This document shows positions 7,651 to 15,846 of a DNA stretch of 45,024 bases, piece by piece. The notes under the pieces were generated by a model. The model was not told where the DNA came from, ran no database searches, and saw only the letters and a program-made list of their open reading frames with translations. The stretch is from CAZVUW01 sp964629825 (GTDB lineage: Bacteria > Actinomycetota > Nitriliruptoria > Euzebyales > Egibacteraceae): the NCBI GenBank assembly GCA_964629825.1, contig CAZVUW010000013.1, forward strand, positions 1-45,024, read 5' to 3'. The position numbers were made by a program, and so were the translations under genes. Within the stretch, counting starts at the first letter, position 1. Each line of letters starts with the position of its first letter.

Positions 7651-9333
7651 ATGCAAGCAACCCCCGCACGGTTCCGGTGGCTGTTGCTGCTGGCGGTCCT
7701 CGCGCTCGTCGCGGCCGCTTGTGGTGATGGCACTGAGGGCGACACCGACGATCCGGGTGACGTCGGCGAGGAAACCCAGACCGAGGACACCGGAGACGCT
7801 GGCGACGAGGGCGACGAGGGCGATCAGGCCACCTCGGGCGGCGAGTTCACCATCTACAACTGCGAGCCCCAGTCGCTGATCCCGCAGAACTCCACCGAGG
7901 TCTGCGGCTCGAAGGTGCTCGACCAGCTGTTCGCCGGTCTCTACGAGTACGACCCCGAGACCTCCGAGGCCGTCCCCATGATGGCCGAGTCGCTCGAGTC
8001 CGACGATGCGCAGCACTGGACGATCAAGATCCGCGACGACTTCACCTTCCACAACGGTGAGCCGGTCACGGCGCAGCACTTCGCGGATGCGTGGAACTTC
8101 GCGGTCGATCCCGAGGCCGCCAACCAGAACGCCAGCTTCTTCGACATCTTCGAGGGCTACGAGGAGGTCATCAACGGCGAGGCGGAGGAGCTCTCCGGCG
8201 TCACCGTCGTCGACGACTACACCCTCGAGGTCACGCTCAACCAGCCGTTCTCCCCGTTCCCGCTGATGATGGGCTACACGGGCTTCTACCCGCTCCCGTC
8301 CGTCGCCTACGAGGACATGGAGGCCTTCGAGGAGGCCCCGATCGGCAACGGCCGCTACATGATGGACGGCACCTGGGTGCATGACCAGGAGATCGCGATG
8401 GTGCGCTATGAGGACTTCCCAGCCGGGGATGGCCTCGAGCCGGGTCGTGCTGACCGCATCGTGTGGTCCATCTACAACGACGTGAACGCCGCCTACCTCG
8501 ACGTGCAGGCCGGCAACCTCGACATCCTCGACTCCATCCCGCCGGAGCGCGAGGGCACGGTGGAGCAGGACCTCGGCCCGGACAACCTGATCCGCACCGA
8601 CACCTCGACCTTCACCTACATGGGCTTCCCCGTCTATCAGGAGGAGTGGTCCAACCCCGACCTGCGGCGGGCTGTCTCGATGGCGATCGACCGCCAGGCG
8701 ATCATCGACGCGATCTTCGCCGGCGCCCGCTCCCCGGCGAAGGCCCTGATCGCGCCGGTGCTGCCGCAGCACCGCACCGACGCCTGCCAGTACTGCGAGT
8801 TCGACCCCGAGGCGGCCCGTGAGCTGTTCGAGTCCGCCGGTGGCTTCGACGGCCCGATGACCCTGTACTTCAACTCCGGTGCCGGTCACGAGGAGTGGGT
8901 CGAGGCGGTGGGCAACCAGCTGCAGGAGAACCTCGGGATCGAGGGCGTGCAGTTCGAGTCGCTCGAGTTCGCCCAGTACCTGGATCTGCTCGAGCAGAAG
9001 AACATCACCGGGCCGTTCCGCCTCGGCTGGGTTCTGTCCTACCCCAGCCCGCAGTACGCCCTCGAGCCGCTGTACCGCACCGACGCCTCGTCGAACTACT
9101 TCGGGTACTCCAACCCCGAGTTCGACGACCTGATCGACCAGGCCAACTCCGCCGACTCGACCGAGGAGGCCGACGAGCTGTACCTGCAGGCCGAGGACAT
9201 CCTCCTCGAGGACATGCCGCTGATCCCGATGTGGTTCGAGACGCGGACCTCGATCTTCACCGACCGCGTCTCAAACGTGATCATGGACTCCCGCACGTTC
9301 ATCCGCGTGGAGCGGGTCGAGGTCACGGAATAG
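7651..9333 (+). CDS. Peptide-type ABC transporter substrate-binding lipoprotein (SBP family 5)
   Basis: Extracellular binding protein of an oligopeptide/dipeptide-type importer. The 560-residue product starts with a basic tip, a hydrophobic core and the lipobox LVAAAC, giving lipid-modified Cys24. A strongly acidic low-complexity linker (about residues 25-62) follows. The mature domain has the SBP_bac_5 pattern: LDQLFAGLYEYDPETSEAVPM, then WTIKIRDDFTFHNGEPVTAQHF. Later motifs include RRAVSMAIDRQAII, and the last third also fits the family. The ATG at 7651 has GGGAGA six bases upstream; an ATG at 7612 in frame lacks a signal peptide at the right distance. It is first of a five-gene transporter operon. 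The true substrate could be peptides, opines or other solutes. Confidence 0.93.
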   Translation: MQATPARFRWLLLLAVLALVAAACGDGTEGDTDDPGDVGEETQTEDTGDAGDEGDEGDQATSGGEFTIYNCEPQSLIPQNSTEVCGSKVLDQLFAGLYEYDPETSEAVPMMAESLESDDAQHWTIKIRDDFTFHNGEPVTAQHFADAWNFAVDPEAANQNASFFDIFEGYEEVINGEAEELSGVTVVDDYTLEVTLNQPFSPFPLMMGYTGFYPLPSVAYEDMEAFEEAPIGNGRYMMDGTWVHDQEIAMVRYEDFPAGDGLEPGRADRIVWSIYNDVNAAYLDVQAGNLDILDSIPPEREGTVEQDLGPDNLIRTDTSTFTYMGFPVYQEEWSNPDLRRAVSMAIDRQAIIDAIFAGARSPAKALIAPVLPQHRTDACQYCEFDPEAARELFESAGGFDGPMTLYFNSGAGHEEWVEAVGNQLQENLGIEGVQFESLEFAQYLDLLEQKNITGPFRLGWVLSYPSPQYALEPLYRTDASSNYFGYSNPEFDDLIDQANSADSTEEADELYLQAEDILLEDMPLIPMWFETRTSIFTDRVSNVIMDSRTFIRVERVEVTE

Positions 9334-9379
9334 AACGCTCGAGTCGCAAACCCCGGCTTGACGCGTTCTGACGGGGTAA

Positions 9380-9417
9380 GGTCCACGAGGCGCCAGGCAC
9401 CAGGCGCCTCGTGGACC
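9380..9417 (+). promoter_or_regulatory. Large intercistronic stem-loop between binding-protein and permease genes
   Basis: Arms at 9380-9394 (GGTCCACGAGGCGCC) and 9403-9417 pair perfectly over 15 bases around an 8-base loop. The hairpin begins 47 bases after the binding-protein stop and ends 18 bases before the permease start; no T-run follows. In binding-protein transporter operons such hairpins commonly stabilise the upstream mRNA or partly stop transcription, so that the binding protein exceeds the membrane parts. That role here is inferred. Confidence 0.75.
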
Positions 9418-9435
9418 GATCCGCGGAGGGATTAG

Positions 9436-10359
9436 GTGTACCGCTACATCGCGCGGCGGCTGCTCCAGGTGATCCCCGTCTTCCTTGGCGCCACCTTCTT
9501 CATCTACGCGATGGTGTTCGCCATCCCAGGCGACCCGATCCGTGCGCTGTCGGGCGATCGACCGCTGGCGGAGCAGACCCAGCAGGCGCTGCGGGAGCGC
9601 TACAACCTGAACGACCCGCTGCTGGTGCAGTACGGGAAGTACCTGGGCGGGCTGTTCCAGGGCGACTTCGGCCAGAGCTTCACCGGTCGCGACGTCACCG
9701 ACATCATGGGGCAGCGCTTCCCGGTGACGATCCGGCTGACGCTGGTCGCCTTCACCATCACGGTGGTGTTGGGGCTGACGGCGGGGGTGCTCGCAGGCCT
9801 GCGCCGAAGATCGTTCATCGACACGCTGGTGCTGGTGTCGACCACAGCCGTGGTCAGCATCCCGATCTTCGTGCTGGGATTCGTCGCGCAGCTGGTCTTC
9901 GGGCTCGAGCTCGGCTGGTTCCCGATCGCCGGCATCCGCCAGGGCTGGATGAGCTATGTGCTGCCCGGCTTCGTCCTGGGCTCGACCTCGCTCGCCTACG
10001 TCGCCCGCCTGACCCGGACCAGCCTGGTCGAGAACCTGCGCGCCGACTACGTTCGCACGGCGACGGCCAAGGGCCTGTCACGCCAGCGCGTCGTGGGGCG
10101 GCACGCCCTGCGCAACTCGCTGATCCCCGTCGTGACCTACCTCGGCGTCGACATCGGCACGCTGATGGGCGGGGCGATCATCACCGAGGGCATCTTCAAC
10201 ATCCCCGGCATCGGCGGCGAGGTGTTCCGGGCCGTCCAGGCCCAGGAGGGCACGGTGGTCGTCGGGATCGTCACCGCCCTCGTGCTGGTGTTCATCATGT
10301 CGAACCTGCTGGTGGACATCCTCTACGCGGTTCTCGACCCCAGGATCCGCTATGACTGA
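9436..10359 (+). CDS. Peptide-type ABC transporter permease (DppB/OppB type)
   Basis: Integral membrane subunit of the importer. The 307-residue protein begins with YIARRLLQVIPVFLGATFFIY, the usual first membrane helix. The extracytoplasmic segment contains GDPIRAL and LNDPLLVQYGKYLGGLFQGDFGQS, typical of DppB/OppB proteins. Five more hydrophobic helices follow at about 100-122, 130-155, 173-193, 230-250 and 275-300. The cytoplasmic coupling loop near 200-226 (ADYVRTATAKGLSRQRVVGRH) matches the EAA motif that docks on the ATPases. The GTG at 9436 has GGAGG seven bases upstream. Its last eight bases overlap the next permease gene, so the two are likely translationally coupled. Confidence 0.95.
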   Translation: MYRYIARRLLQVIPVFLGATFFIYAMVFAIPGDPIRALSGDRPLAEQTQQALRERYNLNDPLLVQYGKYLGGLFQGDFGQSFTGRDVTDIMGQRFPVTIRLTLVAFTITVVLGLTAGVLAGLRRRSFIDTLVLVSTTAVVSIPIFVLGFVAQLVFGLELGWFPIAGIRQGWMSYVLPGFVLGSTSLAYVARLTRTSLVENLRADYVRTATAKGLSRQRVVGRHALRNSLIPVVTYLGVDIGTLMGGAIITEGIFNIPGIGGEVFRAVQAQEGTVVVGIVTALVLVFIMSNLLVDILYAVLDPRIRYD

Positions 10360-11266
10360 CACGGGCCAGCACTCCGCCGACACGGCGGTTGAGGCGACCA
10401 CGGCCGCACAGCCGGCCGGCGATCAGGCCAGCCTGTGGGGCGACGCCTGGCGCGAGCTGCGCACCAACCCGCTGTTCGTCATCCCGGCGCTGGTCATCGT
10501 CGTCCTGATCGTCATGGCCATCGCGCCGCAGCTGTTCACCAGCGTCAACCCGCGCCAGTGCAGCCTGTCGAACTCGCTCGGACGGCCCAGCTCCGAGCAC
10601 TGGTTCGGCTTCGACCTCCAGGGCTGCGACTACTACGCGCGCGTGATCTACGGCGCGCGGGCGTCGGTGCTGATCGGGACGATCGTCGTGGCCGCGGCGT
10701 CGCTGATCGCGATCATCCTCGGCTCGATCGCGGGCTACTACGGCGGGCTGCTGGACGCGCTGATCGCGCGCGTCGCCGACGTGTGGTTCGCCATACCGAC
10801 CATCCTCGGAGGGATCGTGATCCTGTCGGTCCTGGAGAACCGCGGCATACCGCAGGTGGCCCTGGTCCTGGCCGTGCTCGGCTGGCCGACCATGACGCGG
10901 CTGATGCGCTCGTCGGTGCTGAGCGCCAGGGAGCACGACTACGTGCTCGCCGCCAAGGCGCTCGGCGCCGGGGGCTTCCGGATACTGCGAAGGCACATCC
11001 TGCCGAATGCGATCACGCCGGTGATCGTCTACGCGACGATATTCATCGGGATCGTGATCTCCGCCGAGGCCTCGCTCAGCTTCCTCGGGGTCGGGCTGCA
11101 GCTGCCGGCCATCTCGTGGGGGCTGATGATCTCCGGCGCGCAGTCGCGGATCCTCCAGGCGCCCCACCTGCTGCTCTTCCCGGGGCTGTTCCTGTCGGTG
11201 ACCGTGTTCAGCTTCATCCTTCTCGGCGACGCGCTCCGCGACGCCCTCGACCCGAAGCTGCGCTGA
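10352..11266 (+). CDS. Peptide-type ABC transporter permease (DppC/OppC type)
   Basis: Second membrane subunit of the importer, 304 residues. A polar N-terminal tail (1-38) precedes the first helix (about 40-60). Next comes the periplasmic segment with EHWFGFDLQGCDYYARVIYG, a DppC/OppC hallmark (usually HxxGTDxxGRDxxSR). Several helices follow, with the EAA coupling loop near 195-221 (HDYVLAAKALGAGGFRILRR) and the conserved EASLSFLGVGLQ before the last helices. The usual GTD..GRD is changed to GFD..GCD, which places an unusual cysteine pair (C70 and C92) in the extracytoplasmic region; a disulfide there is possible. The gene overlaps the preceding permease by 8 bases and is followed after two bases by the first ATPase. 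Confidence 0.94.
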   Translation: MTDTGQHSADTAVEATTAAQPAGDQASLWGDAWRELRTNPLFVIPALVIVVLIVMAIAPQLFTSVNPRQCSLSNSLGRPSSEHWFGFDLQGCDYYARVIYGARASVLIGTIVVAAASLIAIILGSIAGYYGGLLDALIARVADVWFAIPTILGGIVILSVLENRGIPQVALVLAVLGWPTMTRLMRSSVLSAREHDYVLAAKALGAGGFRILRRHILPNAITPVIVYATIFIGIVISAEASLSFLGVGLQLPAISWGLMISGAQSRILQAPHLLLFPGLFLSVTVFSFILLGDALRDALDPKLR

Positions 11267-11268
11267 CG

Positions 11269-12348
11269 ATGGCGGAGGGAGCCGGGAAGGCGGCGGGGCC
11301 ATCGGCCACGCTCGGCAGCGTCAACACCCAGCCCGGCGCGGCGCAGCGGCACGGGCGCCGGCCGGGTGACCCGCATCTGCTGGAGGTGCGTGACCTCGCG
11401 GTCGAGTTCCGCACCCCCCGCGGCGTGGTCCAGGCCGTCAACGGCATCAGCTACACCCTCGACCCGGGCGAGACCCTGGCCATCCTGGGCGAGTCCGGGT
11501 CTGGCAAGAGCGTCAGCGCCCAGGCCGTGATGGGCCTGATCGACACGCCGCCCGGCTACATCACCAGGGGCGAGCTGCTGTACCGCGGCCAGGACCTGCT
11601 GAAGCTCCCGGAGAAGCAGCGCCAGTCCATCCGCGGCCAGAAGATCGCGATGATCTTCCAGGACGCGCTCACGGCCCTGAACCCGGTGTTCAGCGTGGGC
11701 TGGCAGATCGCGGAGATGTACCGCGTCCACCGCGGGACCTCGCGCAAGGAGGCGCGCGAGGCCGCCGTCGAGCTGATGGAGCGCGTGCGCATCCCCTCGG
11801 CCAAGGATCGCGTCGGCGACTATCCGCACCAGTTCTCCGGCGGCATGCGGCAGCGCGTCATGATCGCCATGGCGCTGGCGCTCGACCCCGATGTGCTCAT
11901 CGCAGACGAGCCGACCACCGCCCTCGACGTCACCGTGCAGGCGCAGGTCATGGACCTGCTGTCCGATCTGCAGGACGAGACCGGGATGGGCCTGATCCTG
12001 ATCACGCACGACCTGGGCGTGGTGGCGGACGTCGCCGACAACATCGCCGTGATGTACGCCGGCAAGATCGTCGAGACCGGGCCGGTCCGGCCGGTCTACC
12101 GCAACCCGGCGCACCCCTACACCGAGGGGTTGATGGCCTCCATCCCGCGGCTGGATCAGAAGGGCGATCGTCTCAGCCCGATTGAGGGCGCGCCGCCGAG
12201 CCTCATCAACATCCCGTCCGGCTGCGCGTTCCACCCCCGCTGCCCCTATCGGCGCGAGAACTGCGTGACGGACGTGCCGCCCCTGTACGAGGTGGACAGC
12301 ACCCGCCGCAGCGCCTGCCACTACTACCGGGAGGTGCTGGATGCCTGA
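11269..12348 (+). CDS. Peptide-type ABC transporter ATP-binding protein (DppD/OppD type)
   Basis: Cytoplasmic ATPase of the importer, 359 residues. It has the Walker A motif GESGSGKS at 74-81, the Q-loop IFQDALTALNP near 129-139, the ABC signature SGGMRQR at 190-196, and Walker B IADEPTTALD at 211-220. The H-loop is LITHDLGVVADV. The C-terminal oligopeptide-transporter extension with HPYTEGL and GCAFHPRCPYRRENC carries cysteines that bind an Fe-S cluster in some DppD proteins. The ATG at 11269 lies two bases after the previous stop. The first 36 residues are a variable polar extension before LLEVRDLAVEF, so an internal start is possible. Its last eight bases overlap the partner ATPase gene. 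Confidence 0.95.
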   Translation: MAEGAGKAAGPSATLGSVNTQPGAAQRHGRRPGDPHLLEVRDLAVEFRTPRGVVQAVNGISYTLDPGETLAILGESGSGKSVSAQAVMGLIDTPPGYITRGELLYRGQDLLKLPEKQRQSIRGQKIAMIFQDALTALNPVFSVGWQIAEMYRVHRGTSRKEAREAAVELMERVRIPSAKDRVGDYPHQFSGGMRQRVMIAMALALDPDVLIADEPTTALDVTVQAQVMDLLSDLQDETGMGLILITHDLGVVADVADNIAVMYAGKIVETGPVRPVYRNPAHPYTEGLMASIPRLDQKGDRLSPIEGAPPSLINIPSGCAFHPRCPYRRENCVTDVPPLYEVDSTRRSACHYYREVLDA

Positions 12349-13396
12349 CCCGACCCCGTTGGAGGCCGCCCACGCCGCCGGTCAGGCGGGCGCGGACCGC
12401 GGTGAGCCGATCCTGCGGGTCGAGCGGCTGGTCAAGCACTTCCCGCTGACGCAGGGCATCGTGTTCCGAAAGCACATCGGCGCCGTCCAGGCGGTCGACG
12501 GCGTCAGCTTCGACCTCATGCCGGGCGAGACGCTCGGCCTGGTGGGGGAGTCGGGCTGCGGCAAGTCGACGGTCGCCAAGACGCTCCTGCGTCTGGAGGA
12601 GCCCACCAGCGGGCGCGCCTGGTTCAAGGGCCGCGACATCTTCGCGATGGATCAACGCGAGCTGCGTGCGCTGCGGAGGGAGATGCAGATCATCTTCCAG
12701 GACCCGTACGCGTCTCTGAACCCGCGCATGACCGTGGGCGACATCATCACCGAGGGTTGGGAGATCCATCCCGAGGTGGTGCCGAAGAACCAGCGCCGTG
12801 CCCGTCTGAACGAGCTGCTCGAGCGCGTCGGGCTGGACCCCGAGCACGCCAACCGCTATCCGCACCAGTTCTCGGGCGGGCAGCGCCAGCGCATCGGCAT
12901 CGCGCGCGCCCTGGCGCTGGAGCCGGACGTCCTGATCTGCGACGAGCCCGTCTCGGCCCTGGACGTCAGCGTGCAGGCGCAGGTGGTGAACCTGCTCGAG
13001 GAGCTCCAGGACGAGTTCGGCTTCGCCTACGTCTTCATCGCCCACGACCTCTCGGTCGTTCGCCACATCTCCGACCGCGTGGCGGTCATGTACCTCGGCC
13101 GGATCGTCGAGATCGGCGACGAGCAGCAGATCTACCGGGAGCCCACCCACCCCTACACGCAGGCGCTGCTGTCGGCCGTCCCCGTGCCCGACCCCGACGC
13201 CGGGCGGGCCGAGCGCATCCGCCTCGAAGGCGACGTGCCGAGCCCCGCCAACCCGCCGTCCGGCTGCCGCTTCAGAACCCGCTGCTGGAAGGCGCAGGAG
13301 GTCTGCGCTCAGGAGGATCCGGAGCTGATCGACCGCTTCGGGCACGGGCATCCCAGCGCCTGCCACTTCGCCGAGGTGCGCGACGTCGTCGGCTGA
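12341..13396 (+). CDS. Peptide-type ABC transporter ATP-binding protein (DppF/OppF type)
   Basis: Second ATPase of the importer, 351 residues, pairing with the upstream one as a heterodimer. Motifs are Walker A GESGCGKST at 69-77, Q-loop IIFQDPYASLNPRM near 117-130, signature SGGQRQR at 178-184, Walker B CDEPVSALDVS at 200-210, and the H-loop FIAHDLSVVRHI. The insertion LVKHFPLTQGIVFRKHIGAVQAVDG near the N-terminus is typical of the DppF/OppF branch. The C-terminal extension with HPYTQALLSAVP and CRFRTRCWKAQEVC is also usual. It is the last gene of the operon, followed after 28 bases by the convergent nadA gene with no obvious terminator between them. Confidence 0.96.
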   Translation: MPDPTPLEAAHAAGQAGADRGEPILRVERLVKHFPLTQGIVFRKHIGAVQAVDGVSFDLMPGETLGLVGESGCGKSTVAKTLLRLEEPTSGRAWFKGRDIFAMDQRELRALRREMQIIFQDPYASLNPRMTVGDIITEGWEIHPEVVPKNQRRARLNELLERVGLDPEHANRYPHQFSGGQRQRIGIARALALEPDVLICDEPVSALDVSVQAQVVNLLEELQDEFGFAYVFIAHDLSVVRHISDRVAVMYLGRIVEIGDEQQIYREPTHPYTQALLSAVPVPDPDAGRAERIRLEGDVPSPANPPSGCRFRTRCWKAQEVCAQEDPELIDRFGHGHPSACHFAEVRDVVG

Positions 13397-13424
13397 CCCG
13401 TCGCAGCGGCAAGCGGAGGGAGGC

Positions 13425-14639
13425 CTAGGAGCCGGGCAGGGCCAGCATTCGGTCCAGCGCCACCCGCGCCCAGTGCGCCGTCTCCGCGTCCACCCGGATC
13501 GGGTTGGGCACGCGACCGGCGACCAGCTCCTCTAGCGCCCACACCAGGTGGGGGAGGTCGATGCGGTTCATGGTCGCGCAGAAGCAGACCTTCTCGTTAA
13601 GGAACACCACCGTCTTGTCGGGGTGCTCCTGGGCGAGGCGCCCGACCAGGTTGAGCTCGGTGCCGACGGCCCAGGCCGAGCCCGAGGGGGCCTCGGCGAT
13701 GGTGCGGATGATCTTCTCGGTGGACCCGACGTAGTCGGCCTTTGATACGACCTCGTAGCGGCACTCCGGGTGGACGAGCACGTTGACGCCGGGGATGCGC
13801 TCGCGCACCAGGTCGACGTGCTCGGGCACGAACGTGCCGTGGACGCTGCAGTGGCCCTTCCACAGGACGACCTTCGCGGCGCGCAGGCGCTCGGGGGTGA
13901 CGCCGCCGCCGGGCCAGCGCGGGTCGTAGACCACGCACTCGTCCAGGGACAGGCCGAGGTCGCGTACGGCGGTGTTGCGCCCGAGGTGCTCGTCGGGGAG
14001 GAAGAGGACCTGATCGCCGCGCTCGAAGGCCCAGCGCATCGCGCGCTCGGCGTTCGAGGAGGTGCAGACCACCCCGCCGTTGCGTCCGGTGAAGGCCTTG
14101 ATCGCCGCGGAGGAGTTCATGTAGGTCATCGGCACCGTGCGCAGGCCCGCGCCGGTGCCGTCGGCGGCGCAGCCGGCGGCGCGCAGATCCTCCCAGGCGG
14201 CCTCGACCTGGCTGATCTCCGCCATGTCCGCCATCGAGCAGCCGGCGGCCAGGTCGGGCAGGACCACGTCGGTCCCCGGCGCCGTGAGGATGTCCGCCGT
14301 CTCCGCCATGAAGTGGACGCCGCAGAACACGATCGTCGGCGCCCCCGCGGCCGCCGCGTCGCGGGCGAGCTTGAAGCTGTCGCCGCGGACGTCGGCGAAC
14401 TGGATGACGTCGTCGCGCTGATAGTGGTGGCCGAGGAGCATGACCCGGTCACCGAGTCGCTCCCGTGCCGCGCGCGCCCGCTCGACCAGGCGGGGATCGC
14501 TGGGGGACGGAACCTCGCCGGGGCAGATGGTGCCGCGCTCGGCGTTGGGGTCGGCCCTGCGCCCGAGCAGCAGGAGCGGAGTCGTCTCGGCGGCGTGCTG
14601 AAGTCCGGCGGTGCGTGCGGGGGCGGCGGCCTGGCCCAT
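13425..14639 (-). CDS. nadA: Quinolinate synthase
   Basis: NadA condenses iminoaspartate with dihydroxyacetone phosphate to make quinolinate for de novo NAD synthesis; it needs a [4Fe-4S] cluster. The 404-residue product has the motifs MLLGHHYQRDDV (67-78), FCGVHFMAETADIL, PDLAAGCSMADM with Cys134, TYMNSSAAIKA, VCTSSNA, WKGHCSVH with Cys264, HPECRYEVV, GTELNLVGRL and FCATMN with Cys354. By comparison with the Bacillus enzyme, Cys134, Cys264 and Cys354 are the likely cluster ligands. The ATG at 14639 is chosen because upstream codons in the same frame show no family sequence. nadB and nadC are not adjacent. A partly palindromic site overlapping a -10 box lies about 45 bases upstream, suggesting repressor control. 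Confidence 0.96.
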   Translation of the reverse strand: MGQAAAPARTAGLQHAAETTPLLLLGRRADPNAERGTICPGEVPSPSDPRLVERARAARERLGDRVMLLGHHYQRDDVIQFADVRGDSFKLARDAAAAGAPTIVFCGVHFMAETADILTAPGTDVVLPDLAAGCSMADMAEISQVEAAWEDLRAAGCAADGTGAGLRTVPMTYMNSSAAIKAFTGRNGGVVCTSSNAERAMRWAFERGDQVLFLPDEHLGRNTAVRDLGLSLDECVVYDPRWPGGGVTPERLRAAKVVLWKGHCSVHGTFVPEHVDLVRERIPGVNVLVHPECRYEVVSKADYVGSTEKIIRTIAEAPSGSAWAVGTELNLVGRLAQEHPDKTVVFLNEKVCFCATMNRIDLPHLVWALEELVAGRVPNPIRVDAETAHWARVALDRMLALPGS

Positions 14640-14682
14640 CAGATGCCTCGAATCCTGAGCCGCCTGCGGAGCGTCGGGCGAC

Positions 14683-14703
14683 TTAGTGTAGATCTGACAC
14701 TTA
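14683..14703. promoter_or_regulatory. Candidate nadA operator overlapping its -10 box
   Basis: Arms TTAGTGT (14683-14689) and ACACTTA (14697-14703) are inverted repeats with one mismatch and a 7-base spacer containing AGATCT. On the minus strand TACACT (14690-14685) can serve as the nadA -10. A repressor bound here would cover that promoter. NAD-responsive repressors of nadA are known in several phyla, but I cannot tell which, if any, binds here. Confidence 0.4.
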
Positions 14704-14749
14704 CCTGACCGCGCAAGGATAGCAGCGCATGCCGGCCAGAGCCCGCCCC

Positions 14750-14755
14750 TACACT
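14750..14755 (+). promoter_or_regulatory. Candidate -10 box for a leaderless glycerate kinase transcript
   Basis: TACACT ends eight bases before the GTG start of the glycerate kinase gene, so transcription would begin at or next to the start codon. There is no ribosome site upstream, which fits leaderless translation, common in actinobacteria. No clear -35 is seen. Confidence 0.35.
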
Positions 14756-14763
14756 GCGGCCCC

Positions 14764-15846
14764 GTGAAGGTCGTCCTCGCCCCCGACAAGTTCTCAGGCA
14801 CGCTCTCGGCGGCCGAGACCGCCCGAACGCTGGCAGAGGGCTGGCGGCGCGCGCGGCCGGACGACGAGGTCGTCGCAGTGCCCATGGCCGACGGGGGCGA
14901 GGGGACGCTCGACGTCGTCGCAGCCGCGGTCCCGCAGGCCCGGTGGTTCGAGGTCGAGGTCGCCGACCCCCTCGGCATCGCGACGCACGCTCAATGGCTG
15001 CTCCTGCCGGACGGCACCGCGCTGGTCGAGTCCGCCCGGGCCTGCGGGCTGGGACTGCTGCCACCGGAGCGGCGCGATCCGCTGCGCGCCACCACCTATG
15101 GGGTCGGCCAGCTCATCGCCGCCGCCGAGCGGGCGGGCGCCCGGAGGATCCTGGTCGGCCTCGGCGGCAGCGCCACCGTCGACGGCGGTGCCGGCATGGC
15201 GATCGCGCTGGGCCACCGCCTCCTGCGCGCCGACGGCAACGGGGTCAAGGTCGGAGCCCTGTGGCTGCGCGATCTCGAGCGGATCCAGCCGCGGGGCCCG
15301 CTCTCGGTGCCGGTGCATGGGCTGGCCGATGTGGACTCGCCGCTGCTGGGGGAGCGCGGGGCGGTCGCTGTGTTCGCGCCCCAGAAGGGCGCCCGCCGCG
15401 AGGACCTGCCCGTCCTCGAGCGGGCACTTGAGCGCATCGCGGACGTCGCCGAGCGCGATCTCGACGGTGGTCCCTGGCGGGATCTGCCCGGCGCGGGGGC
15501 GGCCGGCGGCCTGGGCTTCGGGCTCACCGCCTTCTGCGGCGCTGCGCTGGAGTCGGGCGCCGAGCGCGTGGCGCAGCTGGTGGGCCTGGAGGCCGCGCTC
15601 GCGGACGCGGACGCCGTCGTGACGGGCGAGGGCGCACTCGACGGCCAGACCTCGGCGGGCAAGGTCGCGGCGCACGTCCTCGCCGTCGCGCGTGCTCGTG
15701 GCATCCCGGCCTTGGCCGTCGCGGGGAGGATCGAGGACGGGGCGGGCGCTGCCTTCGACGCGACGGCAGAGCTCGGACCGGAGGGAAGGGAGCGCGCGGC
15801 TGAGCTGGTGGCCGAGCGCGCCAGGGAGCTGGCGGAGGGGCTGTGA
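14764..15846 (+). CDS. Glycerate kinase (GlxK/GarK family)
   Basis: Phosphorylates D-glycerate with ATP, feeding glyoxylate and glycerate breakdown products into glycolysis. The 360-residue protein opens with KVVLAPDKFSGTLSA and has PMADGGEGTLD near 38-48, the start and substrate region of this family. Later come GLGGSATVDGGAGM near 136-149 and TGEGALDGQTSAGK near 284-297, both strongly conserved. Whether it makes 2- or 3-phosphoglycerate cannot be read here. The GTG start at 14764 lacks a ribosome site but sits just after a TACACT hexamer. Its stop overlaps the next start (GTGA), so it is probably coupled to the YbaK-like gene. No glyoxylate carboligase or tartronate semialdehyde reductase gene is nearby. 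Confidence 0.95.
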   Translation: MKVVLAPDKFSGTLSAAETARTLAEGWRRARPDDEVVAVPMADGGEGTLDVVAAAVPQARWFEVEVADPLGIATHAQWLLLPDGTALVESARACGLGLLPPERRDPLRATTYGVGQLIAAAERAGARRILVGLGGSATVDGGAGMAIALGHRLLRADGNGVKVGALWLRDLERIQPRGPLSVPVHGLADVDSPLLGERGAVAVFAPQKGARREDLPVLERALERIADVAERDLDGGPWRDLPGAGAAGGLGFGLTAFCGAALESGAERVAQLVGLEAALADADAVVTGEGALDGQTSAGKVAAHVLAVARARGIPALAVAGRIEDGAGAAFDATAELGPEGRERAAELVAERARELAEGL

